Shown here piece by piece: positions 27,366 to 37,588 of a DNA stretch of 64,000 nucleotides. This DNA is from Pectobacterium parmentieri. Its GTDB lineage: Bacteria > Pseudomonadota > Gammaproteobacteria > Enterobacterales > Enterobacteriaceae. The translations under genes were made by a program, and so were the position numbers. Where the stretch lies: assembly GCF_001742145.1 (NCBI RefSeq), contig NZ_CP015749.1, positions 1,550,001 through 1,614,000 of the forward strand, written 5' to 3'. Under the pieces are notes generated by a model. That model was not told the origin of the DNA. It searched no databases and saw only the letters and a program-made list of their open reading frames with translations. Within the stretch, counting starts at the first letter, position 1. Each line of letters opens with the position of its first letter.

Positions 27366-28298
27366 TTAACTGCTCACAGCATGGGGTATCTGCTCTCCCC
27401 ACGCGACGGGCAGCGTTTTGGCTGCCGGATAGTTGATTTCGCTGCTGCGGCGACGAAAATCGCTAGGGCTGACACCGACACGCTTACGGAATACGCGTGA
27501 GAAATAGAGCTGATCGTCATACCCCACCACGCGACCAATATTGGCGATGGATTCCTGCGTCGTCTGCAATAACAATTTGGCGCGAATCACGCGCTGATCT
27601 TCACGCCAGCGCAAAATATTAATACCCACCTGTTCGCGGAACAGATGCGCCAGCCGCGACGGCGACAGGCAAACGTGCCGCGCCACTTCGTCAATACGCA
27701 ACTCTCCAGCCAGATTACTGGTAATAAACTGGCAGGCTTCAATCACGCGTGGGTCCATAATTTTCTGTGGGCTCTGTGGATCTTCTTCCATCGCTCTGAG
27801 CAACAGTCGTTCCAGCAGGTTCATACCCAGCTCTTCCGAGAAGCGCCGCCCGGAACGCTGCGTCTGCTCGATATTGGCAAACAGCCTGTCGAATTCCAGT
27901 AACAACTGGTTATTCGGCAAACTCATGCGCCCAATCCCGCTGCTTTTGGTGTGCCACTCCAGCCAATCTGCCCAGTAGGCGCGTGGTCGAAAATAGACCC
28001 AGCGATGATACCAACAGTCGCTGCTCGGTGAACGCCCATAAAAATGCGTCGATTTCGGCGGAAACAACAGTAGATCGCCGGGATTACAGAAAAAAGTTTC
28101 ATCACCATCAAAAATCTGGCCCTGTCCTTTCATGGTGAGATTGATGATGTAGCCTTTCATGCCGTCAGGGCGATCGATAAAGAAATCGAGTGGCCCTTCT
28201 GCCAGAATCGGCGTCAAACCTGCAACGAGGTAAGCGTTGAACGAATATCCCGGCAACAGTGGATTAGGCTGAGATTCATGCGCCATACGGTGATACAT
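27366..28298 (-). CDS. araC: Arabinose operon regulator AraC
   Basis: A 310-residue AraC protein. The N-terminal cupin domain (about residues 10-170) has [19 protein letters not shown] at its arm and the arabinose-pocket segment [12 protein letters not shown]. The C-terminal domain has two HTHs ([24 protein letters not shown] and [28 protein letters not shown]). It represses without and activates with L-arabinose. GGAGG precedes ATG 28298; an in-frame ATG lies four codons on. It sits downstream of araH on the same strand, 212 bases away, not divergent to araB as in E. coli, so it may be co-transcribed or use its own promoter in that gap. Confidence 0.95.
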
Positions 28299-28384
28299 CA
28301 GGCCTCCGGTACACGCTAGTAATGATAAGACGCGGCAGAATGACTTAGAGCCATCCCATTAGGACTATTTTATTTGCCATTTTG

Positions 28385-28475
28385 AACCTGGGCAGTGCTC
28401 AAAATCCTCACGTACTACGTGTACGCTCCGGTTTCTGCGCGCTGTCCGTGTCCAAACTGGCGGCACCAATAACGC
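28385..28475. repeat. Probable dispersed intergenic repeat between araH and araC
   Basis: The gap holds a stretch with a small near-palindrome (CACGTACTACGTGTACG) and a sequence type I associate with repeats scattered in intergenic regions of Pectobacterium, Yersinia and relatives. Only one copy is in the window, so the repeat status rests on memory rather than on what is seen here. Confidence 0.4.
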
Positions 28476-28510
28476 CTACTGGGATAAGCTCTTACCTGCC
28501 GCACAGGCAT

Positions 28511-29497
28511 TTATACCGTTTTCTTCGCCAGTTGTTTGTAGCGGTCGAAGATAACCGCCGCCAGCAGAATCAGGCCACGTACCACATACTGAGAGAACGG
28601 CGAGATATTTAGCAGGTTCATCGCGTTCTCGACCGTACCTAAAATCAGTACGCCAGCCACCACGTAGGAAATTTTACCGATCCCGCCTTTTAGCGATACC
28701 CCACCCAGCACACAGGCAGAAATAACGATCAGCTCATACCCGATGGACGTCATCGGCTGGCCGCTGGTCATGCGCGAGGCCAGAATGATCCCTGCTGCGG
28801 CGGATACCAGACCGGACAAGGCGAAGATGATAATCTTGGTGCGCACGACCGGCACCCCGGCCAAACGCGCGGCTTCTTCATTGCCCCCAATCGCCAGCGT
28901 ATTGCGGCCAAACGTGGTTTTGTTCAGCAGCAGGCCAAACAGAATCATACAACCGATAGTGATCCAAATTGGCGCAGGCAAGCCCAGCCAGTTGGCATAG
29001 CCCAGTTCAAAGAAGCGCTCATCTTCAATCCCTACCGCTTTACCATCGGAAATGATGTACGCCAGGCCACGCGCAATCTGCATCGTCGCCAGCGTCGTAA
29101 TCAGTGCGTTGATCTTCAAACGGGCAATCACGAAGCCGTTAAGCAAGCCGAACGCCACACCGAGCAGCAGCCCGGCACCGACGCCGATCCACAGGCTTTC
29201 ACTGATGTTAATCACCACCGCCGTCGCAACCCCGGCGCAGGCAATAATCGAGGCTACCGACAGATCGAAATCACCAGAAGCCAGACAAAACAGCATCCCG
29301 CAGGCCACCATACCGGACATAGAAATTGCCAGCCCCAACCCTTTCATATTGATAAATGAGGCAAAGTTGGGGACAAAAATCGCACAACCAAGAAACAGCA
29401 CGGCAAAAACCACCAGCATGCCGTAGTTATCCCAAATGCGGGACATTCCCATGCCATTTTTCTTCTTTTCTGAGGTTGCAGACGTAACCGTTGACAT
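28511..29497 (-). CDS. araH: L-arabinose ABC transporter permease AraH
   Basis: A 328-residue inner-membrane permease of the ribose/arabinose family with about eight to ten hydrophobic segments. Marks are GMLFCLASGDFDLSVASI, ITTLATMQIARGLAYI and the C-terminal VISACVLGGVSLKGGIGKI. It works with AraG and AraF to import L-arabinose. The gene starts 18 bases after araG with AAGGAG before the ATG, and is the third gene of araFGH. Confidence 0.95.
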   Translation of the reverse strand: MSTVTSATSEKKKNGMGMSRIWDNYGMLVVFAVLFLGCAIFVPNFASFINMKGLGLAISMSGMVACGMLFCLASGDFDLSVASIIACAGVATAVVINISESLWIGVGAGLLLGVAFGLLNGFVIARLKINALITTLATMQIARGLAYIISDGKAVGIEDERFFELGYANWLGLPAPIWITIGCMILFGLLLNKTTFGRNTLAIGGNEEAARLAGVPVVRTKIIIFALSGLVSAAAGIILASRMTSGQPMTSIGYELIVISACVLGGVSLKGGIGKISYVVAGVLILGTVENAMNLLNISPFSQYVVRGLILLAAVIFDRYKQLAKKTV

Positions 29498-29515
29498 TAT
29501 TTTGCTCCTTCGCGG

Positions 29516-31039
29516 TCAGGCAACCGCAGATTCGATATCGGGGGTTCGTAACATAGCCAGACTGAGCACTTTCTGCTCAGTGGCATCGCCATGCCGCAGT
29601 TCACCGGAGATGGCACCTTCGCGCATGACGATAATCCGATCGGCCAGTCCAAGCACTTCTGGTAAATCGCTGGAGGCAAATAGCACCGCGATCCCCTGAT
29701 TCGCTAGTTCATAGATGACATGATAAATTTCGTGCTTCGCACCGACATCGATGCCGCGCGTGGGTTCATCGAGCAAAATGACCTTCATCTCTTCGGACAG
29801 CCAGCGACCAAGAATGGCTTTCTGCTGGTTTCCGCCGGAAAGATTCATAATCAGTTGTTCAGCGGATGGCGTTTTGATATTCAACGCATCAATGCGCTGC
29901 AAGGCGTTATCCACTTCCCACTGGTTATTAATAATAAAACCGGCTTTCAGGCTCTTACGTCTTGCGCTGATATTGATGTTGTCACGCACCGAGTGCACCG
30001 GAATGATACCGTCCGCTTTGCGATCCTCGGGGCAAAGCATCACACCTTGGCGAATCGCATCAATGGGAGAATTCACCACCAGCGGTTTACCATCCAGCAA
30101 AACCTGACCGCTGGTGATTTTGGTCGCACCAAACAGCCCTTTCATAAGTTCGCTGCGCCCCGCACCCACCAGACCAAATAGCCCGACAATCTCCCCCTGT
30201 TTCACGTTCAGGGAAATCGTGGATTTCACGCCCGGCGCTTTTACGTCTTTCAGCGTCAAGCGCTCTTCGCCGTGCGGACGCGGCGCGTAGCCATAGATAT
30301 CCCCCAAGTTACGCCCTACCATCGCCTGTACCAGCGACTCATGGTTCACTTGCTGCATATCGTCAAACGTGCGCACATAGCGGCCATCTTTAAACACGGT
30401 AATGGCATCGCTCAGTGCAAAAATTTCTTCCATTCGGTGTGAAACGTACAAAATGATCCGGCCTTCACTGCGCAATTCCGTAATCACCCGGAAAAGTTGC
30501 TCGATCTCACGGGCAGACAGCGAACTGGTCGGTTCATCAAAAGCAATAATCTTGGCGTTACGCGCCAGCGCTTTGGCGATTTCCACCATCTGCCACTGCC
30601 CGATAGACAGGTATTTCAGCGGAGTATCAGGATCAATATCCAACCCCAGATGCTGTAATTGCAGTTTGGCTTCATAGCGCAGCAACGAATAATTCACCAT
30701 GCCGTATTTATGCGGCAGTTGGCCCAGATAGATGTTCTCGGCGACCGTCATTTCCGGCACCAAATGCAGTTCCTGATAGATGATGGCAACGCCCGCATTC
30801 AGGGCATCCATCGTATTACTAAACTGTACAGGTTTGCCCTGAATGTGGATTTCGCCCGCTGACGGTGCATAGTTGCCGCTCAGGATTTTTAACAGCGTCG
30901 ACTTGCCCGCCCCGTTTTCCCCCATCAATGCATGGATCTGGCCGGCATGGCAGGAAAAACTGATATCCGAAAGCGCCTTAACACCGGGAAATTCTTTACC
31001 GATCCCATGAAACGACAAATAGGGTGACTGTGCTGTCAT
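29516..31039 (-). CDS. araG: L-arabinose ABC transporter ATPase AraG
   Basis: A 507-residue double-domain ABC ATPase. The first half has Walker [12 protein letters not shown], signature [15 protein letters not shown] and Walker [12 protein letters not shown]. The second has the degenerate Walker [14 protein letters not shown], signature [14 protein letters not shown] and Walker [15 protein letters not shown]. This is the usual layout of RbsA/AraG carbohydrate importers, powering AraH. GAGGAA lies before ATG. It is the middle gene of araFGH. Confidence 0.96.
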   Translation of the reverse strand: MTAQSPYLSFHGIGKEFPGVKALSDISFSCHAGQIHALMGENGAGKSTLLKILSGNYAPSAGEIHIQGKPVQFSNTMDALNAGVAIIYQELHLVPEMTVAENIYLGQLPHKYGMVNYSLLRYEAKLQLQHLGLDIDPDTPLKYLSIGQWQMVEIAKALARNAKIIAFDEPTSSLSAREIEQLFRVITELRSEGRIILYVSHRMEEIFALSDAITVFKDGRYVRTFDDMQQVNHESLVQAMVGRNLGDIYGYAPRPHGEERLTLKDVKAPGVKSTISLNVKQGEIVGLFGLVGAGRSELMKGLFGATKITSGQVLLDGKPLVVNSPIDAIRQGVMLCPEDRKADGIIPVHSVRDNINISARRKSLKAGFIINNQWEVDNALQRIDALNIKTPSAEQLIMNLSGGNQQKAILGRWLSEEMKVILLDEPTRGIDVGAKHEIYHVIYELANQGIAVLFASSDLPEVLGLADRIIVMREGAISGELRHGDATEQKVLSLAMLRTPDIESAVA

Positions 31040-31135
31040 GTCTGTTTCCTCATAACGATGCAGGTAGAGCGCGGATAACCTCGACCAGCGTCATGCTGAC
31101 CGGCGTTATCCGCGTCTTTACGAAATCAGGCGTGA

Positions 31136-32119
31136 TTACATCAGGCCTTTTTTCTCCAGTTCGACCTTAAAGTTGTCACGAGTGATCAGCACCACGTCGG
31201 TCACTTCGGTGAATTTCTCCGGCTCGACACCTTTGGTGACCCAGTCATTCAGCATCTGAATACTCTTATAGCCGTGAATATCCGGACTTGGCAGCAGTGA
31301 GCCAAAGAAGCCCGTTGCCTGACCTTTGGACAGTTCGCTCACCGCATCCACGCCGTTGATACCGATACCAATGACGTTAGCCGCTTTAAAGCCCTGTCCT
31401 TCCGTCGCACGAACGCCACCCAGCACGGTGTTGTCGTTCATACCGATAATCAGCCAGTTTTTCACGCCAGGATGCTGAACCAGCATAGAGTTAGCAGCGT
31501 CAAACGCGCCGGGGATATCGTTGGATTTGGTAGGCACCCGATAGATCTGTTTTTCTGGGAAGCCAGCCACTTTCAGCGCATCCATAGAGCCAGAAGTACG
31601 GCGACGAGCGGTGTCCAATTCATCAGCCGTAATCGCCATCACCGCCGTTTCATCCACTTTCCAGCCACGGTTGTTCATCTCTTTATACAGTTCCTGCCCC
31701 TGACGCTCGCCAATTTTGGTGGCTGCCATCATCACCAACGGCACCGTGTCCATCGGTTGGCCTTTGGCATTCACGAACTGGTCGTCAACCGCAATCACCT
31801 TAAGATTGTAGCTACGCGCCTTGGCAATAATGGCCGGCCCCAATTTCGGATCTGGGGTACAAATAACAAACCCTTTCGCTCCGCTAGCCGCCAGACTATC
31901 AATCGCGTTCAGGGTTTTTTCCCCATCAGGCACCGCAATTTTTATCACATCAAAACCAAGATCTTTTCCTGCCTTATCGGCGAATTTCCATTCGGTCTGG
32001 AACCAGGGTTCTTCCGGCTGCTTAACCAGAAACCCCAGCTTTAAGTTCTCTGCCATAGCTGATTGTGACATAACAGCAGCTAACCCGATTGCAGCCAGCG
32101 CCTTAGTGAATTTATGCAT
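31136..32119 (-). CDS. araF: L-arabinose-binding periplasmic protein AraF
   Basis: A 327-residue periplasmic binding protein that delivers L-arabinose to AraGH. ATG 32119 gives a normal Sec signal (MHKFTKALAAIGLAAVMSQSAMA, split here at residue 20 by MSQ) with cleavage before ENLKLGFLVK; GGAGAA lies upstream. The frame is open a further 33 codons, but that would bury the signal. Family marks are KQPEEPWFQTEW, GVIKIAVPDGEKTLNAID-like segment, and WLIIGMNDNTVLGGVRA. First gene of araFGH, divergent from araBA. Confidence 0.92.
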   Translation of the reverse strand: MHKFTKALAAIGLAAVMSQSAMAENLKLGFLVKQPEEPWFQTEWKFADKAGKDLGFDVIKIAVPDGEKTLNAIDSLAASGAKGFVICTPDPKLGPAIIAKARSYNLKVIAVDDQFVNAKGQPMDTVPLVMMAATKIGERQGQELYKEMNNRGWKVDETAVMAITADELDTARRRTSGSMDALKVAGFPEKQIYRVPTKSNDIPGAFDAANSMLVQHPGVKNWLIIGMNDNTVLGGVRATEGQGFKAANVIGIGINGVDAVSELSKGQATGFFGSLLPSPDIHGYKSIQMLNDWVTKGVEPEKFTEVTDVVLITRDNFKVELEKKGLM

Positions 32120-32493
32120 GATGTTCTCCGGTGTCATTATCTTTTCATTCGCCAGTGACGCTGAAGCGAATTCGAGTTCCTGGTAAGGGTATTTCCGGTC
32201 TGGATAAAGGAAAAACACAGACTTAGCGTAAATCCTTCACTCAGTAGCATTCAGACGCTTTATGTTTTAGTCGTTATTTTCGGTTCGAATATAGAGCTTT
32301 ATCACATCCCGGAACAATGACAGGTTTGTGCATACATTTAGCAATTTTAACCAATCATTAACCTTTGACGAGCTTCACAAAATGGCTGCGGGCGACAGAA
32401 AAATACATACTTCCAGCTAACCGCTCCTAACCGCCTCTTCCTATCCCTGCCTATCGTAAACGTCAACGATCTGGGATTAATGAGGAGCAAAGC
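32120..32493. promoter_or_regulatory. Divergent araFGH / araBA control region
   Basis: This 374-base gap must hold both ara promoters. A candidate AraC half-site, TAGCAATTTTAACCAAT at 32339-32355, resembles the E. coli araI1 pattern (TAGC, then a T-rich spacer, then CCA), in the araB direction. I could not place a second half-site 21 bases further on. TTGACG at 32365-32370 resembles a -35 but lacks a good -10. GAGGAG at 32482-32487 is the araB ribosome site. The AraC site is a tentative reading. Confidence 0.5.
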
Positions 32494-34179
32494 ATGAGCG
32501 CGGGCGCTATTACGATTGGTCTCGACTTCGGCAGTGATTCGGTACGCGCCTTAGCCGTTGACTGCCAAAGCGGGAAAGAGCTGGAAACAGAAGTGGTCTA
32601 CTATCCCCGCTGGCGTGAGGGTAAATATTGTCAGCCTGCCAACAACCAGTTCCGACACCACCCGCTGGACTATATCGAATCGCTAGAGCAGGCGATTAAG
32701 GTGGTGGTTTCCCGTCTGACGAACGAACAACGGCAGAGCATCATCGGTATTGGCGTGGATTCCACCGGGTCAACGCCCGCGCCGATTGATGAACAAGGCC
32801 AGATACTGGCGCTACGTCCCGAGTTTACCAACAACCCCAATGCGATGTTCGTCCTGTGGAAAGACCACACGGCAATAGAAGAAGCAGATGCCATTAATGC
32901 ACTCTGTCATAGCGGCCAGTTCCCGGATTACACCCGCTATATCGGCGGCGTTTACTCATCCGAATGGTTCTGGGCCAAAATCCTCCATGTCTCACGTGAA
33001 GATGCGGCCGTGCGCCAGACAGCGGTTTCCTGGATCGAACTCTGTGACTGGGTGCCCGCCCTGCTTTCCGGTACACAAGCGCCTGCTGATATTCGTCGTG
33101 GTCGGTGCAGTGCTGGACATAAATCACTCTGGCACCCGAGCTGGGGCGGACTACCGCCGAAAGATTTCTTACATGCGCTCGATCCCTGCCTGACCGAGAC
33201 ATTACAGTACCCGCTGTTTACCGATACCTGGACTGCTGAACAACCCGTCGGCACCATCACCGCCGAGTGGGCACAGCGGCTCGGCATTCCCGACACTGTC
33301 ATCCTTGCAGGCGGCGCGTTTGACTGTCACGTCGGCACCGTCGGCGCGGGCGCACAGCCCTATACGTTGGTTAAAGTGATTGGCACCTCCACCTGCGACA
33401 TTCTGATCGCCGACGAAGACCGTATTGCCGATCGCACTATCGCTGGCATCTGTGGACAGGTAGACGGCAGCGTCGTCCCCAACTATATCGGTCTCGAAGC
33501 CGGACAGTCCGCCTTCGGCGACATGTATGCCTGGTTTGGGCGTGTGCTGGGCTGGTCGTTACAGGAAGCAACAAAAGACCATCCTGAACTTAAATCGTCC
33601 CTACAGGCGGTGGAAGCCAAGCTGTTGGAACGACTCACCCACAACTGGGCGGAAAACCCCACGCTGGATCACCTGCCTATCGTGCTGGACTGGTTTAACG
33701 GCCGCAGGACGCCGTTCGCCAACCAGCGATTAAAAGGCGTGATTACCGATCTCAATCTTGGCACCGATGCCCCTACGCTGTTTGGCGGTTTCATTGCTGC
33801 TACCGCCTTTGGCGCACGCGCGATTATGGAATGCTTTGAAGATCAGGGCGTCCCCGTCGAAAACGTGCTGGCACTGGGCGGCATCGCGCGGAAATCTCCC
33901 GTCATCATGCAGGTGTGTACCGACGTAATGAATCGCCCCTTGCAGATCGTCGCATCCGATCAGTGCTGTGCACTCGGTGCAGCGATCTTTGCCGCTGTCG
34001 CCGCTGGCGTTCACGGCGATATCCCAACCGCACAACAGCATATGGCCAGTGGCATAGAACGCACGTTGATGCCAGACAGCCAGCGCGTTGCCCGTTATCA
34101 ACAGCTTTATGAACGCTATCAGCAGTGGTGCCACCTCGCGGAACCTGCCTATAGCCCAACGTCTACGGCAAAAAACTAA
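32494..34179 (+). CDS. araB: L-ribulokinase
   Basis: A 561-residue FGGY-family kinase phosphorylating L-ribulose to L-ribulose-5-phosphate. The ATP-domain opening is [17 protein letters not shown], with [18 protein letters not shown] substrate loop, [22 protein letters not shown] and [13 protein letters not shown]; the C-terminal ADENOSINE motif is [15 protein letters not shown]. It is highly similar to E. coli AraB. GAGGAG precedes the ATG. araA follows 37 bases downstream. Confidence 0.96.
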   Translation: MSAGAITIGLDFGSDSVRALAVDCQSGKELETEVVYYPRWREGKYCQPANNQFRHHPLDYIESLEQAIKVVVSRLTNEQRQSIIGIGVDSTGSTPAPIDEQGQILALRPEFTNNPNAMFVLWKDHTAIEEADAINALCHSGQFPDYTRYIGGVYSSEWFWAKILHVSREDAAVRQTAVSWIELCDWVPALLSGTQAPADIRRGRCSAGHKSLWHPSWGGLPPKDFLHALDPCLTETLQYPLFTDTWTAEQPVGTITAEWAQRLGIPDTVILAGGAFDCHVGTVGAGAQPYTLVKVIGTSTCDILIADEDRIADRTIAGICGQVDGSVVPNYIGLEAGQSAFGDMYAWFGRVLGWSLQEATKDHPELKSSLQAVEAKLLERLTHNWAENPTLDHLPIVLDWFNGRRTPFANQRLKGVITDLNLGTDAPTLFGGFIAATAFGARAIMECFEDQGVPVENVLALGGIARKSPVIMQVCTDVMNRPLQIVASDQCCALGAAIFAAVAAGVHGDIPTAQQHMASGIERTLMPDSQRVARYQQLYERYQQWCHLAEPAYSPTSTAKN

Positions 34180-34216
34180 TTTTTATCCCTCTGGGGATCA
34201 CGTTACAGGAGTCATC

Positions 34217-35722
34217 ATGGATCATTTTAAGCAGCTTGAAGTCTGGTTCGTCATCGGTAGCCAGCATCTCTACGGGCCGGAAACGTTACGTCAGGTAAAA
34301 GAGAACGCAGAAAACGTCGTCGCCGGTTTGAATCAACAAGCCAATCTGCCCGTTAAGCTGGTGCTGAAGCCGCTGGTGAAAACACCAGATGAAATTCTGG
34401 CACTGTGCCGCGATGCCAACTATCAGGATAACTGTATCGGCCTGCTAACCTGGCTGCACACCTTCTCCCCGGCAAAAATGTGGATTGGCGGCTTGAGCGT
34501 ACTCAGTAAACCGCTGCTGCAATTCCATACCCAGTTCAATGCCGAAGTGCCGTGGGATACCATGGACATGGATTTCATGAACCTGAACCAGACCGCACAC
34601 GGCGGACGCGAATTTGGCTTCATCGGTGCCCGGATGCGACAGGCACATCAGGTCGTGGTCGGCCACTGGCAGGATAAGAACGCCCATGCCCGCATCGGCA
34701 AATGGATGCGGGTTGCTGCCGCACTTCAGGAAAGCAAACAACTGAAAGTCGCGCGCTTTGGTGACAACATGCGCGAAGTCGCCGTCACCGAAGGCGATAA
34801 AGTCGGTGCACAGATCCAGTTCGGCTACTCCGTTAGCGCTTGGGGGCTAGGTGATTTAACCGCCGTTGTCGATGCCGTCTCCAAAGGCGATATTGATGCG
34901 CTGGTCGAAGAATACGAAACCAGCTATCAGTTGACAGACACCGTGAAACTTAACGGGACTAACCGCCAAAACCTACTGGATGCTGCCCAGATCGAACTCG
35001 GGATGAAACGCTTTCTGGAACAAGGCGGCTATCACGCGTTCACCACCGATTTTGAAAACCTATACGGTTTGAAACAACTACCGGGTCTGGCGGTACAGCG
35101 ACTGATGCAGCAAGGATACGGTTTCGGCGGCGAAGGCGACTGGAAAACCGCCGCACTGCTGCGCATCATGAAAGTGATGGCTAGCGGTTTGCCGGGCGGT
35201 ACCTCTTTCATGGAGGACTACACCTATAACTTCCAGAATGGTAACGATCTGGTCGTCGGCTCCCATATGCTGGAAGTCTGCCCTACCATTGCGAAAGAGC
35301 AGAAACCAATTCTGGATGCGCAACACCTTGGCATTGGTGGAAAAGCCGACCCTGCACGCCTGATTTTCTCCACGCCAGCCGGACCGTCTCTCAACGCCAG
35401 CGTGATCGACATGGGCGACCGTTTCAGAATGTTGGTTAATCTGGTCGATACCATCGAGCAGCCACGTCCATTGCCAAAATTGCCAGTTGCTCGCGCCATC
35501 TGGAAGGCGCAACCGTCGCTGGAGGTGGCGGCCGAAGCCTGGATCCTAGCCGGCGGTGCGCACCACACCGTCTTTAGTCAAGCGTTAGATCTCGACCACA
35601 TGCGGCTCTACGCCGAGATGCAGAACATCGAACTGCTGGTGATCGACAACGAAACTCGACTCCACGAATTCAAAGACGCACTGCGCTGGAACGAGGTGTA
35701 CTACAAACTATGTAGTCGCTAA
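34217..35722 (+). CDS. araA: L-arabinose isomerase
   Basis: A 501-residue isomerase converting L-arabinose to L-ribulose with a divalent metal. The start [20 protein letters not shown] matches the E. coli start; ATG 34217 has CAGGAG upstream, although the frame is open into araB. Active-site segments include [27 protein letters not shown] with a metal-ligand glutamate, [10 protein letters not shown] and the late histidines in the GGAHHTVFS region. No araD follows, unlike the E. coli araBAD operon. Confidence 0.96.
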   Translation: MDHFKQLEVWFVIGSQHLYGPETLRQVKENAENVVAGLNQQANLPVKLVLKPLVKTPDEILALCRDANYQDNCIGLLTWLHTFSPAKMWIGGLSVLSKPLLQFHTQFNAEVPWDTMDMDFMNLNQTAHGGREFGFIGARMRQAHQVVVGHWQDKNAHARIGKWMRVAAALQESKQLKVARFGDNMREVAVTEGDKVGAQIQFGYSVSAWGLGDLTAVVDAVSKGDIDALVEEYETSYQLTDTVKLNGTNRQNLLDAAQIELGMKRFLEQGGYHAFTTDFENLYGLKQLPGLAVQRLMQQGYGFGGEGDWKTAALLRIMKVMASGLPGGTSFMEDYTYNFQNGNDLVVGSHMLEVCPTIAKEQKPILDAQHLGIGGKADPARLIFSTPAGPSLNASVIDMGDRFRMLVNLVDTIEQPRPLPKLPVARAIWKAQPSLEVAAEAWILAGGAHHTVFSQALDLDHMRLYAEMQNIELLVIDNETRLHEFKDALRWNEVYYKLCSR

Positions 35723-35733
35723 TTACACGCGTC

Positions 35734-35780
35734 GGGGCAGATTGTCTATGGATCGTTCATCCGTACACAATCTGCTCCTT
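35734..35780 (+). terminator. Terminator-like hairpin after araA
   Basis: GGGGCAGATTGT pairs with ACAATCTGCTCC (one G-T pair) across a 21-base loop, 12 bases after araA, followed by a modest CTTTAT tail. It marks the end of the araBA unit and argues that araD is not part of it. Confidence 0.6.
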
Positions 35781-35985
35781 TATAGGCATTCATCGTTCCG
35801 ATGCTCTGATGTGTCATCCCCGCTAACCTTAAAAACCGTATTATTTCTCTGTCAATCCGTTATTTTTTATTTCTACTCGTTTGTTATTGAAAAATAAGCG
35901 TACTTTTTACATCGCCCTCTGGACAGACTTTCTCGCTTGAATATACTTAGTCATCTCAACCACATAACTATTAGACCATTTCACC

Positions 35986-36201
35986 ATGACCGTTCATGAC
36001 TATTTGCTCAAATTCAGGAAAGTCAATTCAACAGAAAGTCTGGAAAAACTCTTTGATCACCTCAATTACTCTCTGACAGATAGTCAGGAAATCATCAACA
36101 TGTATCGTGCTGCGGATCATCGCCGGGCTGAATTGGCCTCCGGCGGGCGCTTATTCGATGTCGGCTGTGTGCCAAAATCCGTCTGGCGTTATGTGCTGTA
36201 G
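35986..36201 (+). CDS. cnu: Hha-family nucleoid protein Cnu (YdgT)
   Basis: A 71-residue Hha/YmoA-family protein nearly colinear with E. coli Cnu: [12 protein letters not shown] at the start, [29 protein letters not shown] and the ending PKSVWRYV. These proteins lack a DNA-binding domain of their own and act with H-NS/StpA to silence AT-rich genes; Cnu also binds near oriC in E. coli. No clear Shine-Dalgarno is visible. It precedes rsxA as in E. coli, where ydgK lies between; ydgK is absent here. Confidence 0.95.
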   Translation: MTVHDYLLKFRKVNSTESLEKLFDHLNYSLTDSQEIINMYRAADHRRAELASGGRLFDVGCVPKSVWRYVL

Positions 36202-36252
36202 TGATAAATTGTTATCTGCGAAAAAAAGAATAATTATGCAATAATTCTCTTC

Positions 36253-36300
36253 CCGGGCTATGGCTCCGAACGCACCGCGTGTTGCGGTTTGATAGCCCGG
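36253..36300 (+). other. Nested inverted repeat in the rsxA leader
   Basis: An outer 9-bp perfect stem CCGGGCTAT/ATAGCCCGG (36253-36261, 36292-36300) encloses an inner 5-bp stem ACCGC/GCGGT (36274-36278, 36284-36288). It lies between cnu and rsxA, with no U tract after it. It could be a cnu terminator, an RNA leader structure or a small mobile palindromic unit. Confidence 0.55.
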
Positions 36301-36428
36301 CATTTCTCTTATTCAGATAACCTGACCCTCCGCTCCTTGAAGAGGACGGCGATAACCCTACTTTGGGTATGTTGTCGAAAACCCAACAATGCCTGATAAT
36401 AGTCCGGTTTTGTTTTGTAGGCACCGTA

Positions 36429-37010
36429 ATGACCGAATACGCATTGCTCTTTGTTAGCATCCTTCTGGTAAATAATTTCGTCTTAGTGAAGTTTCTTGGA
36501 TTGTGCCCCTTCATGGGTGTGTCCAAAAAGCTGGAGACGGCGATTGGCATGGGTATGGCGACCACGTTTGTGATGACTGTCGGCTCCATGTTTTCCTGGT
36601 TGGTTAACGAATTTATTCTTGTTCCACTCGATATTCTCTATTTGCGCACCATGGCTTTTATTCTGGTGCTCGCCGTTGTGGTGCAGTTCTCCGAGATGTT
36701 CGTGCGCAAAGTCAGCCCTGAGCTATACCGCCTGCTCGGGATTTTCCTGCCGTTGATTACCACCAACTGTGCCGTGCTCGGCGTCGTCTTGCTCAACATC
36801 AACCTGTCGCACGGTTTCCTGCAATCGACAATTTATGGTTTCGGCGGTGCTGCGGGCTTCTCACTGGTAATGGTGCTCTTCGCTGCTATCCGCGAGCGCC
36901 TCGCCGTGTCGGACATCCCGGCGCCGTTCCGAGGCTCTTCTATCGCGCTGATCACCGCAGGCCTAATGTCGCTGGCATTTATGGGCTTTACCGGATTGGT
37001 GAAATTCTGA
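36429..37010 (+). CDS. rsxA: Electron transport complex subunit RsxA
   Basis: A 193-residue integral membrane protein with six hydrophobic segments, homologous to RnfA/NqrE. Marks are [37 protein letters not shown] (two conserved membrane cysteines that hold an intramembrane Fe-S centre in this family) and [10 protein letters not shown]. The complex uses ion-motive force to drive electron flow and in E. coli keeps SoxR reduced. ATG 36429 aligns with E. coli, though the frame opens earlier. Its stop overlaps the rsxB start. Confidence 0.96.
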   Translation: MTEYALLFVSILLVNNFVLVKFLGLCPFMGVSKKLETAIGMGMATTFVMTVGSMFSWLVNEFILVPLDILYLRTMAFILVLAVVVQFSEMFVRKVSPELYRLLGIFLPLITTNCAVLGVVLLNINLSHGFLQSTIYGFGGAAGFSLVMVLFAAIRERLAVSDIPAPFRGSSIALITAGLMSLAFMGFTGLVKF

Positions 37011-37588
37011 TGAGCGCTATCTGGATCGCCATTGCGGCATTAAGCGCACTCGCGCTGGCATTCGGTCTGGTGCTTGGCTACGCCTCACGTCGTTTTGAAG
37101 TCGAAAACGATCCGATCGTGGAAGAGGTCGAAGCCATGCTGCCACAAAGTCAGTGTGGCCAGTGCGGGTATCCCGGCTGTCGTCCTTACGCCGAAGCGGT
37201 CGCGCTAAATGGTGAAAGCATTAATAAATGTGGCCCCGGCGGCGAAGCGATGATGCTGAAACTGGCTGAAAAGCTCAATGTCGACCCGCAGCCGCTGGAA
37301 GGCGATGCTGACGTTCAAGCGCCTGCGCGTCATGTTGCCTGGATCGATGAGAGCAACTGCATCGGCTGTACCAAATGTATTCAGGCGTGCCCGGTTGATG
37401 CCATCATCGGCAGCACTAAAGCGGTGCACACCGTCGTCAGCGATTTATGCACGGGTTGCGATCTCTGCGTCTCCCCTTGCCCGACGGACTGTATCGAATT
37501 ACGGCCCATCGCGCCGACTCCTGCTAACTGGAAATGGGATCTCGATACGATTCCAGTACGCGTTATTCAAGTAGAACGACATGCTTAA
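37010..37588 (+). CDS. rsxB: Electron transport complex subunit RsxB
   Basis: A 192-residue ferredoxin-like subunit: an N-terminal membrane anchor (residues about 5-26), a 4Fe-4S domain with CGQCGYPGC plus an upstream and a later cysteine, then two 4Fe-4S ferredoxin motifs, [16 protein letters not shown] and [16 protein letters not shown]. It passes electrons between the cytosolic donor and the membrane subunits. ATGA overlap with rsxA and an 8-base overlap with rsxC show tight translational coupling. Confidence 0.96.
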   Translation: MSAIWIAIAALSALALAFGLVLGYASRRFEVENDPIVEEVEAMLPQSQCGQCGYPGCRPYAEAVALNGESINKCGPGGEAMMLKLAEKLNVDPQPLEGDADVQAPARHVAWIDESNCIGCTKCIQACPVDAIIGSTKAVHTVVSDLCTGCDLCVSPCPTDCIELRPIAPTPANWKWDLDTIPVRVIQVERHA

